DNA from: Thiomicrorhabdus sp.
Lineage (GTDB): Bacteria > Pseudomonadota > Gammaproteobacteria > Thiomicrospirales > Thiomicrospiraceae
Length of the DNA stretch: 64,000 nucleotides
Direction of reading: 5' to 3'
Assembly (NCBI RefSeq): GCF_963662555.1
Contig: NZ_OY759719.1
Location: 1,818,985-1,882,984, forward strand
The notes under the pieces are model-generated. The model saw nothing but the letters and a program-made list of their open reading frames with translations. It had not been told where the DNA came from and did no database searches. This document shows, in pieces, positions 57,475-64,000 of the stretch. Positions within the stretch are counted from its first letter, which is position 1, and every line of letters begins with the position of its first letter. Both the position numbers and the translations under genes were made by a program.

Positions 57475-58011
57475 TTACTGCTCCAAAAACGTATTACAAA
57501 CCAATTCGCAATCACCCTTATCTGTTGTCACATAAGCTGATTCTCCAGAAATAGTTACCGACATTTCGGTAGTTCTATCTACCAGGCCTGCTAATTTTTG
57601 AATTTGTTTATTATCGAAATAATAAAAACTTGCTTTTAACTTACTAAATTTAGCCTCGCCCTGCTTCCACCAAACTTCGGCCTTACTATTAAAGCTATAC
57701 ACTTTAACCTCACGTGCTAACGTTGTGGCTTTTTTCACTCTATCAAATGCTGGCTCACCAATATCTATCCATAACATGAGTTGGTCATCTAATGTTCTTA
57801 CCCAAATATCTGGATCTTCAATTGAGCTTAGACCTTTGGTGAAATCTAAAAACTCTTGGTAATTCCAGCAATATGCCATCACTCTTGCCATCATCCGTTC
57901 CACATTTTCAGATGGATGCATAGCAACCGTTAAGGCCATAGAATCATATAGATCACGGTTCATATCAGAAAGTGAAATTCGGAATTTATAAATAGTTGGT
58001 TTTAATGCCAC
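57475..58011 (-). CDS. yaeQ: YaeQ-family protein
   Basis: 178 residues. KPTIYKFRISLSDMNRDLYDSMALTVAMHPSEN, DIWVRTLDDQLMLWIDIGEPAFDRVKKA and YFDNKQIQKLA match YaeQ over its full length. The fold is a PD-(D/E)XK nuclease-like core; activity is unproven. Confidence 0.92.
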   Translation of the reverse strand: MALKPTIYKFRISLSDMNRDLYDSMALTVAMHPSENVERMMARVMAYCWNYQEFLDFTKGLSSIEDPDIWVRTLDDQLMLWIDIGEPAFDRVKKATTLAREVKVYSFNSKAEVWWKQGEAKFSKLKASFYYFDNKQIQKLAGLVDRTTEMSVTISGESAYVTTDKGDCELVCNTFLEQ

Positions 58012-58246
58012 AGAAATTTGCCTTTTAATAAGCTTAATGAGTAAAGAATGAATAAAGATTGGCTGCGTAGTTTAGCAGAGAAATACCTTAATACTATTTT
58101 TAGGTTGCATAAGTCACTATGGATGTAGAGAATAGAGTAAACTCGAAACACGCGTATTTGTTTCTAACTCCTACCCCGTTCAACGACGAACGCACAACCA
58201 AAATTGCCTTATATTATTAAAATAAATATCACTAAGAGAAATCATT

Positions 58247-58720
58247 ATGTCATTAATTGATCAACTTGCTATTGTCCTACATACCGTCAGTGCTGTACTT
58301 TGGGTAGGAGGTATTTTTTTAGCTTATCGTGTTTTAAGACCCGCAGCGATGACCCTTGAACCACCTGTACGTTTAAACTTGTGGGTTAACGTATTCAGTC
58401 GTTTTTTCCCATGGGTTTGGCTATTTATTGTTTTATTAGTCGTAACAGGCTATTGGGACTGGTACGCACGTTTTGGTGATTTAGAAGTGACTCCACTTTA
58501 TATTCATGCCATGCACATAGTTGGTTGGGTCATGATTATTTTATTTGCCTGGCTCTATTTTGTACCTTTTGCCAAATTTAAAACGTTAGTTAGCCAACAA
58601 TCTTACCCCGATGCAGGTGCAATAATGAATAACCAAATGCGACCTGTTATTGCAATTAACTTAACATTAGGGGTTGTTGAAGCAATTATTGGTACATCGG
58701 GTCCTTTTTGGGGAGGGTAA
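58247..58720 (+). CDS. CopD-like membrane protein
   Basis: 157 residues, four membrane helices with HTVSAVLWVGGIFLAYRVLRPA at the start, YIHAMHIVGWVMIILFAWLYF and VIAINLTLGVVEAIIG. Conserved His residues in helices 1 and 3 resemble CopD/DUF2269-type putative copper or haem membrane proteins. No copper genes are nearby, so the role is open. Confidence 0.75.
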   Translation: MSLIDQLAIVLHTVSAVLWVGGIFLAYRVLRPAAMTLEPPVRLNLWVNVFSRFFPWVWLFIVLLVVTGYWDWYARFGDLEVTPLYIHAMHIVGWVMIILFAWLYFVPFAKFKTLVSQQSYPDAGAIMNNQMRPVIAINLTLGVVEAIIGTSGPFWGG

Positions 58721-58729
58721 ATTTCTATT

Positions 58730-58827
58730 AAAAAACCTTTGTTAAAAAGCCTTTATTAAGAAGCCTTTGTTAAAAACCCTCTGTTACGAACCCTATTTTA
58801 AAAATCTAATGTTGAGAACCTGGTTTT
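58730..58827. repeat. 14-bp degenerate tandem repeat, seven units
   Basis: AAAAAACCTTTGTT, AAAAAGCCTTTATT, AAGAAGCCTTTGTT, AAAAACCCTCTGTT, ACGAACCCTATTTT, AAAAATCTAATGTT and GAGAACCTGGTTTT in exact 14-bp steps. They fill the spacer between the CopD-like gene and the mnmH remnant. Confidence 0.8.
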
Positions 58828-58859
58828 GAAACTTTCTAAACACCCGTAAAAAGTTAATT

Positions 58860-59080
58860 TCAGGTACTCAACCATTTCAGAAATAGAACCTTTAAAAACA
58901 ACCGAATGGTTGTTTTTTTGCATTTGATAGTCGTACATTGGGTCTTCGTATTCAACCAAAAGAGATTTTATCCAGACCTGGTATTTTTCTGTTGAGTTTT
59001 GATTTAACTGAGCTTGTATAGCAAAATCAAATTGGCTCATTACTCTCTGATAACGCTCTCACCCCCAGCTGATTTTTAAA
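58860..59080 (-). pseudogene. decayed copy of the mnmH 3' end
   Basis: An 80-residue ORF at 58798-59040 matches the MnmH C-terminus; over 60 aligned residues about 49 are identical (for example MSQFDFA, QAQLNQNSTE, DPMYDYQMQKNNH). DNA similarity continues upstream through GAACGTTATCAGAGAGT-like sequence to about 59080, where a 2-bp insertion breaks the frame. The intact gene's 3' end is at 62112-62360, same orientation. The copy includes a decayed palindrome, TCCAGACCTGGTA. Confidence 0.85.
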
Positions 59081-59199
59081 CATTCATATAACTCTTCATA
59101 CAAATCTATTTTGAAATAAAACCATATTGTTAACTTTTTGTGAGGACTTTTAAGTCTCGTATTTTCATAATGAGCCTGAAACTCAAATAAGGAGCCATT

Positions 59200-59751
59200 A
59201 TGAACACTCAATTTTTTAAATATAAATATATAAACCTAATCAAAAGTACCATTTTAATTACAGCCTTTAGTTCTTTTTCTGCCTTTGCTGGCGATATGCC
59301 AAAACCTACCGCTAATGGAATTGAATTTCCTGCCGGTTATCAAGATTGGTCTATTGTTTCTGTGACACATCGAGAAGACAATAAATCAATTCGTACTGTA
59401 ATTGGCAATCCTGCGGCTATCCAAGCAATAAAAGAAGGTAAAACAAATCCTTGGCCTAATGGTGCTGTTTTAGGTAAATTGGTTTGGAAAGACGCGATAG
59501 ATGAACATTGGAAAACAGCAACTATCCCTGGTAAATTTATTCATGCTGAATTTATGTTTAAAGATACCGATAAGTGGGCACAAACTGGTGGCTGGGGCTG
59601 GGCACGATGGGTTGGATTAGAACAAACACCTTTTGGCAACACGGCAAAAGCAGCACAAGATTCGTGTATTGCCTGTCATACACCTGTTAAAAATCAAGAC
59701 TGGGTTTTTCATAAACCAGCGATAATGCCGGCTCGTGTAGAAATAAAATAA
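59200..59751 (+). CDS. cytochrome P460-family periplasmic c-type haem protein
   Basis: 183 residues. A signal peptide ends near SSFSAFA-GDM. The mature part has PAGYQDWSIVSVTHREDN, KEGKTNPWPNGAVLGKLVW, GWGWARWVGL and the haem motif CIACH (Cys156-Cys159-His160). This is the cytochrome P460/cytochrome c'-beta family, which handles hydroxylamine or NO. The start has AAGGAGCC. A 13-bp perfect hairpin follows. Confidence 0.88.
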   Translation: MNTQFFKYKYINLIKSTILITAFSSFSAFAGDMPKPTANGIEFPAGYQDWSIVSVTHREDNKSIRTVIGNPAAIQAIKEGKTNPWPNGAVLGKLVWKDAIDEHWKTATIPGKFIHAEFMFKDTDKWAQTGGWGWARWVGLEQTPFGNTAKAAQDSCIACHTPVKNQDWVFHKPAIMPARVEIK

Positions 59752-59790
59752 TTAATAGAAAAACGATCAAACTATCTAACTAATATAATG

Positions 59791-59823
59791 AATTCAATAT
59801 AACAACTGATGTTATATTGAATT
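59791..59823 (+). terminator. hairpin downstream of the P460 gene
   Basis: AATTCAATATAAC (59791-59803) pairs perfectly with 59811-59823 across a 7-nt loop. The following T-run is weak (TCTTT). Confidence 0.6.
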
Positions 59824-59863
59824 TCTTTAAAATCTATTCTTATTATTTAGGTCCATTTATATT

Positions 59864-60586
59864 ATGCAAGGGTGTTTTCATTCCATTATTCTTGAAGATG
59901 ATACAGACATTGCTCAACTTATCTCTCTGCAAGTAAAATCACTTGATGGCAGTGCCTACCTTGCTAACAACATAGAATCTGCTACAACCTATTCAAATTC
60001 ACATGCTAAGGACTTATTTATACTCGACTTATCGTTACCAGATGGTGATGGATTAACATTTTGTAAAACCATAAGAGAACATGACCAGACCACACCTATA
60101 TTAATTATTAGTGCTCGTTCTAATGAAGTGGATCGTGTAAAAGGTTTAGAACTGGGTGCAGATGACTATCTAAGTAAACCTTTTGGTCTAGCCGAGTTAA
60201 AAGCAAGAATTAAAGCGCTTTTAAGACGCTCAAAAAATTCTGACATAATCAAACCTATTCAAGAAAATATCACTCTTGGTAACTTAACTATCACGCCTAA
60301 AAAACACCGTGTATGCCTCAATGATAAGGTGATCACTTTAACGGTTAAAGAATTTGAGCTACTCACTTTATTTGCATTAAATCCAAACCAAATATTTAAC
60401 CGCAATGAGCTATTAAATACCATTTGGGGTGTGGATTATATTGGCTACGAACATACTGTTAACTCTCATTTAAATCGTTTAAGAAAAAAAATTGAAGTGG
60501 ACGCTAATACACCTAAAATTATTGAAACTATTTGGGGTATCGGTTACAGGTTAAACAGCCAATCGTTAGAAAATACATCCATATGA
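59864..60586 (+). CDS. OmpR-family response regulator
   Basis: 240 residues. Receiver domain with acidic pair in ILEDDTD, phospho-acceptor in FILDLSLPDGDGLT, and the KPF lysine in DDYLSKPFGLAELKARIKALLRR. C-terminal winged helix with LTVKEFELLTLFALNPNQIFNRNELLNTIWG and HLNRLRKKIE. It overlaps the sensor kinase by ATGA, so the two form one system. The P460 gene directly upstream is the likely target (inference). Confidence 0.93.
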   Translation: MQGCFHSIILEDDTDIAQLISLQVKSLDGSAYLANNIESATTYSNSHAKDLFILDLSLPDGDGLTFCKTIREHDQTTPILIISARSNEVDRVKGLELGADDYLSKPFGLAELKARIKALLRRSKNSDIIKPIQENITLGNLTITPKKHRVCLNDKVITLTVKEFELLTLFALNPNQIFNRNELLNTIWGVDYIGYEHTVNSHLNRLRKKIEVDANTPKIIETIWGIGYRLNSQSLENTSI

Positions 60587-62028
60587 TTCAACTCACTAAA
60601 TCTAAACTTATCAAACAATATACGCTTTATTTTGCTCTTATATTTACATTAATGGGAGTAATGTACTTTGCAATTAGTATGAGTATTTCAAAGTACTATT
60701 TAGAGCAAGTACAAACCAAATTACACATCAATATTGCTACAACGATTATTCAAGATTTCAAAATCATTGAAAAACAAAAACTTGATTCAAACGCAATAAA
60801 AGCAGCCTTTAATCGTTACATGTTGCTAAACCCACACTTAGAGCTCTATTTGCTTGATTCAAAAGGGAATATTATTGATTATTCAGCGGACCCTAAAAAA
60901 ATTAAACGACAAAAAGTCAGCTTGCAACCCATTAACTATTTTTTAAGCCATCAACCTTTAAAAAGCTTTCCAATGGGGGATGACCCTAGACAGGCGAATC
61001 ATACAGAACCCTTTTCTGTTGCTCCATTACCTAATGGCGGTTTTTTATACGTCATTATTCAAAGCCAAATTGAAAAAGAAGCTAACAGACAATTACAAGA
61101 AAGTATTTTGCTAAAAGTCAGTGCTGTAGCTTTTGTCGTTAGTGCAATTATTGGATTTATCTTAGGTGGACTGTTGTTTTTTCATTTGACCAAAAGAATT
61201 AACGATTTGTCATATAGCGTAACGACTTTTTCAAAAAATCGCCAAATCCCGATACCACCACCCAAAAAACTCCGTGATGAATTAGATCAATTACATTTGG
61301 ATATTATGACAATGTCTAACGAATTAACCGAGCAAATGGAGCACCTTAGTCGTATTGATCAAAACCGTCGTTTTATGATTTCAAGCCTATCTCATGACCT
61401 TAGAACTCCATTAACCAATTTATTAGGTTACATAGAGCAAACCATGCAAAACTATGATGATAACAACCTAAAAACAGCCTATCAAAACGGCATTAAACTT
61501 AAGCATTACTTAGATCAAATATTTGAATTTTCAAAACTAGAGCTTCCACAAAAAGCACTAAATAGACAAGAACTATCGGTTAATGAGTTTTGTAATGATA
61601 TTTATATAGAGTATAAAAATAATAATCCATCTAGGGATTTTAAATTACAGTTTGACGGATTATTTATCTATAAATTTGACGCTAACCAACTTGAACGGGC
61701 CGTATGCAACTTACTGGATAATGCCATAAAATACGGTACGGAAGATATTTGTTTAGCCTGTGCAATGACTGAACAATGGCTAGAGATATCCATTTGCAAT
61801 ACAGGGGTTCAAGCTTTTATATTGCCAGATCTACAAAAAGAATTTCTGTTACAACCAGATAATCTATTTAATCTTAAAACTCAAGCAGAGCAATCACATA
61901 ATCCCCTTCCTAATTACTCTGGATTAGGGTTAACTATTGTGCATTCCATTGTTGAAAAACATAACGGACAACTTGTCTATCGACGTAAAGAAAATAGTAA
62001 CTGTTTTGTGATTAGACTACCCATGTAG
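60583..62028 (+). CDS. membrane sensor histidine kinase
   Basis: About 481 residues from ATG 60583, overlapping the regulator stop. A membrane helix near the N-terminus (LYFALIFTLMGVMYFAISM), a periplasmic sensor of about 125 residues, a second helix (VVSAIIGFILGGLLFFHL), then a HAMP-like linker. H box SSLSHDLRTPLTNLLGY, N box LLDNAIKYG and G box YSGLGLTIVHSIVEKHNG. The G1-like segment is partly degenerate (LEISICNTGVQAFI lacks the usual DxGxGI), so ATP-binding details are atypical. Confidence 0.9.
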   Translation: MIQLTKSKLIKQYTLYFALIFTLMGVMYFAISMSISKYYLEQVQTKLHINIATTIIQDFKIIEKQKLDSNAIKAAFNRYMLLNPHLELYLLDSKGNIIDYSADPKKIKRQKVSLQPINYFLSHQPLKSFPMGDDPRQANHTEPFSVAPLPNGGFLYVIIQSQIEKEANRQLQESILLKVSAVAFVVSAIIGFILGGLLFFHLTKRINDLSYSVTTFSKNRQIPIPPPKKLRDELDQLHLDIMTMSNELTEQMEHLSRIDQNRRFMISSLSHDLRTPLTNLLGYIEQTMQNYDDNNLKTAYQNGIKLKHYLDQIFEFSKLELPQKALNRQELSVNEFCNDIYIEYKNNNPSRDFKLQFDGLFIYKFDANQLERAVCNLLDNAIKYGTEDICLACAMTEQWLEISICNTGVQAFILPDLQKEFLLQPDNLFNLKTQAEQSHNPLPNYSGLGLTIVHSIVEKHNGQLVYRRKENSNCFVIRLPM

Positions 62029-62029
62029 C

Positions 62030-62061
62030 CTAGTAACCTAGTTCTCTAGTTGTCTAGTAAC
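62030..62061. repeat. 8-bp tandem repeat after the kinase stop
   Basis: CTAGTAAC, CTAGTTCT, CTAGTTGT, CTAGTAAC, beginning 2 bp after the kinase stop codon. Confidence 0.6.
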
Positions 62062-62111
62062 TTTGTAGGTAGTTTTTTATAAATAACTGCCTACAGTCAA
62101 AACAACTAAAA

Positions 62112-63236
62112 CTAATTTTTAACATTTTCGTCGTTAAGATACTCAACAACCTCTTTAACACTTCCTTTAAAGACAACTGCATGGTTATTTTTTTGCATTT
62201 GATAGTCGTACATTGGGTCGTAGTATTCGGCTAAAAGAGTTTTTATCCAGGCCTGGTGTTCTTCTGTTGAGTTTTGATTTAACTGAGCTTGCATAGCAAA
62301 ATCAAATTGGCTCATGACTCTCTGATAACGCTCACCACCCAACCGTTTTTGAATACGTTGCATAGCGGCACGCATAAAGTCTTCCCATTCTGCAATATTG
62401 TTATACTCGGCTTGTGCCTCAATAACATACTCATCCAATGTAATCGCAACACGCTCATCCATGGGAGTATCTACCACCACTCTTGAACCGCTTTTAAAGC
62501 ATTCAAACAGTTCTTTAGAAAAGTTTACCGAGCCAATATTACGCCCTTCATCTTCAATCACTAACTGTTTAGGTTGTTTTTCCATAAAACGAATCAAGGC
62601 CATAGCTAGATTGTTTTCAAAATTAATTTGTGTAGGTTGTGGTGTGGCGTGACGCCCAAAGGCCGAACCTCGATGATGAGCCAGACCTTCTAAATCAATG
62701 GCATTGTTTAATTTATGAATTGCCAAGGTTTTACCTGAACCTGTTCTACCTGCTAACACAATCGGTTTTACATTTTGTTGATTTACCAGGCCTGGTAAAT
62801 TATCTAAGTAATCAATTAAATAACGTCTAAAGGCTTTATAACCACCTTTTAACCGCACTATTTCACGCCCAGCATCTTGCAACCATTGTTGCGAAATTTT
62901 TGAGCGCATACCACCTCTAAAACAGTAGAGTAATGCAGTTGGATTCGCATCCATAAACTCAATCCAAGACTGTACTCTTGGTTCACGGGTTTGCTCATTA
63001 ACCAACTTATGCCCCAACTCTACTGCTGCGGCATTGCCATTTTGTTTATAACAAAGCCCTACTTTTTGGCGTTCGTCATCATTCATTAATGGCAAATTAG
63101 TCGCAGAGTTAAATGCCCCCTGAATAAATTCTACTGGAGCACGCACGTCAATTAATGGCGTTTGATTTAGTACAATCGATTTAAAATCATCGGTCTGTGG
63201 CAGATCATTTGTAAACTCAGTAATCTGAACCGTCAT
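62112..63236 (-). CDS. mnmH: tRNA 2-selenouridine synthase
   Basis: 374 residues. The rhodanese domain has LIDVRAPVEFIQGAFNSA and the active Cys in YCFRGGMRSKISQQWL; a P-loop domain has VLAGRTGSGKTLAIHKLN. It converts 2-thiouridine to 2-selenouridine at the tRNA wobble base using selenophosphate. It overlaps selD by one base (TAATG), which supplies selenophosphate. Two palindrome copies lie inside. Its 3' end is duplicated at 58860-59080. Confidence 0.95.
   Translation of the reverse strand: MTVQITEFTNDLPQTDDFKSIVLNQTPLIDVRAPVEFIQGAFNSATNLPLMNDDERQKVGLCYKQNGNAAAVELGHKLVNEQTREPRVQSWIEFMDANPTALLYCFRGGMRSKISQQWLQDAGREIVRLKGGYKAFRRYLIDYLDNLPGLVNQQNVKPIVLAGRTGSGKTLAIHKLNNAIDLEGLAHHRGSAFGRHATPQPTQINFENNLAMALIRFMEKQPKQLVIEDEGRNIGSVNFSKELFECFKSGSRVVVDTPMDERVAITLDEYVIEAQAEYNNIAEWEDFMRAAMQRIQKRLGGERYQRVMSQFDFAMQAQLNQNSTEEHQAWIKTLLAEYYDPMYDYQMQKNNHAVVFKGSVKEVVEYLNDENVKN
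62247..62256. repeat. iterated palindrome core in mnmH (3' end)
   Basis: CCAGGCCTGG, read as H-Q-A-W-I. The decayed copy at 58971-58980 reads CCAGACCTGG. Confidence 0.85.
62781..62800. repeat. iterated palindrome, 20-bp copy in mnmH
   Basis: The 18-mer TTTACCAGGCCTGGTAAA (62782-62799) with one extra A-T pair, read as L-P-G-L-V-N. Confidence 0.92.
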
Positions 63237-64000
63237 TAAATGACCTCAACCACATGAGATTGCGAATCTGCGGCAACGGTCTTTCCAATAGGTTGCAAAT
63301 CTAAACCATGCTGAGCTGCAACCGCTTTAAATTCCGCTACCGCATCTTTACGAACTGCCGCTAATAAACCACCCGATGTTTGTGGATCACACAAAATCAT
63401 TTTTTTAGTTTCATTCAACACTCCTTCAGCAGGAGAGACTTTATGACCATAACTTGCATAGTTACGGCCTGTTCCACCAGGCGTACAACCTTGTTGTAAA
63501 TAGTTTAAAACGTGCGGCAAAATAGGCACTTTATCAAACTCAACTTGTGCGGCAATACCACTGCCCTCACAAATTTCTATTAAGTGACCTAAAATGCCAA
63601 AACCTGTTACATCGGTTAACGCAGTTACACCATCAATTTGGGCAAAATCTGCCCCTGGTTTATTCAAAGTTGTCATGGCTTCAATAGCCATTTCAAGATG
63701 TTCTGGTTGAATTTTTTTCTGTTTTTGAGCAGTGGTTAAAATACCAATACCAACCGGTTTGGTTAAAAACAACTCGCAATCCGCTTCTGCTGATGCATTC
63801 TTTTTAAGGTGTTTATTTTCAACAATCCCCGTGACGGCTAATCCAAAAATAGGTTCTGGTGCATCAATAGAGTGACCACCCGCCAATGGAATTCCCGCAG
63901 CTTCACAAGTTGCTCGCCCACCTTCAATCACTTGCTGACCCACTTCGGCAGGCAAAATATCAATAGGCCAGCCAAAAATTGCAATCGCCATAAGCGGCTT
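63236..64000 (-). CDS. selD: selenide, water dikinase (partial)
   Basis: The last 254 or so residues of SelD; the N-terminus with the active Cys/Sec lies beyond the window. The open frame reaches 64000 (K-P-L-M-A-I-A-I-F-G-W-P). Family signatures are GIPLAGGHSIDAPEPIFGLAVTG, LTDVTGFGILGHLIEICEGSG and LCDPQTSGGLLAAV. It makes selenophosphate for MnmH, to which it is coupled. Confidence 0.95.
   Translation of the reverse strand, partial: KPLMAIAIFGWPIDILPAEVGQQVIEGGRATCEAAGIPLAGGHSIDAPEPIFGLAVTGIVENKHLKKNASAEADCELFLTKPVGIGILTTAQKQKKIQPEHLEMAIEAMTTLNKPGADFAQIDGVTALTDVTGFGILGHLIEICEGSGIAAQVEFDKVPILPHVLNYLQQGCTPGGTGRNYASYGHKVSPAEGVLNETKKMILCDPQTSGGLLAAVRKDAVAEFKAVAAQHGLDLQPIGKTVAADSQSHVVEVI

Noticed and set aside
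58798-59040. Independent small gene of 80 residues
   Set aside because: It is a fragment of MnmH lacking both catalytic domains, and its C-terminus comes from a tandem repeat; treated as a remnant.
63236-64000. Selenocysteine insertion signals near selD
   Set aside because: The active-site part of selD is outside the window and no in-frame UGA or selA/selB is visible, so only the selenouridine use of selenophosphate is supported.

Overview
The window looks like a chromosomal segment of an AT-rich gammaproteobacterium. Supporting this are the acs-DUF485-actP, sdhCDAB-sdhE, clpS-clpA and rimP-nusA-infB-rbfA-truB arrangements, proteins close to Escherichia coli AldB, HxpB, RoxA, YjdM, YeeN and YaeQ, and small families typical of marine gammaproteobacteria such as DUF2986. 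The genus cannot be fixed from the sequence alone; a marine or sulfur-oxidising relative (Thiomicrorhabdus/Hydrogenovibrio type) is a guess. I found no tRNA, rRNA, CRISPR array, prophage or complete insertion sequence.

Layout. 0-4 kb: 5' end of an NRAMP metal transporter, a GAF-domain regulator and the divergent aldehyde dehydrogenase aldB. 4-11.6 kb: a COG2509 flavoprotein, a 159-bp MITE-like element in front of a 7Fe ferredoxin, a DMT transporter, a GT4 glycosyltransferase, a MarC protein, a host-attachment-like protein, a HAD phosphatase and a cold-shock domain protein with a membrane anchor. 11.7-14.8 kb: an accessory patch of five unrelated short genes on one strand, separated by hairpins resembling integron attC sites, with no integrase in view. 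15-32 kb: housekeeping genes (purB, roxA, a PreP-like protease, pnp, rpsO, truB, rbfA, infB, nusA, rimP), with a ~100-bp degenerate repeat cluster beside rpsO.

32-41 kb: an acetate module (acs, DUF485, actP, then a cNMP-CBS-DUF294 protein with a DEDD exonuclease), thpR and a nitroreductase. 41-54 kb: two poorly characterised proteins (one PilZ-like), dnaE, aat, succinate dehydrogenase with an SdhE-like protein, infA, clpA and clpS. 54-64 kb: yjdM, DUF2986, yeeN, a PAS-GGDEF diguanylate cyclase, yaeQ and a CopD-like membrane protein. Then comes a block (cytochrome P460 plus two-component system) lying between a decayed copy of the mnmH 3' end and the intact mnmH-selD pair.

The most unusual genome-scale signal is a highly iterated palindrome, ACCAGGCCTGGT, often extended to TTTACCAGGCCTGGTAAA. 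By eye there are ten exact 12-mers and two further CCAGGCCTGG cores in 64 kb, plus about nine half-conserved CCAGGCCT sites. They occur both between genes and inside conserved genes, where they are read as Q-A-W or P-G-L. This resembles HIP1 of cyanobacteria in behaviour, not in sequence. Many intergenic spacers also consist of short (8-16 bp) degenerate tandem repeats, some running into a neighbour's stop codon.
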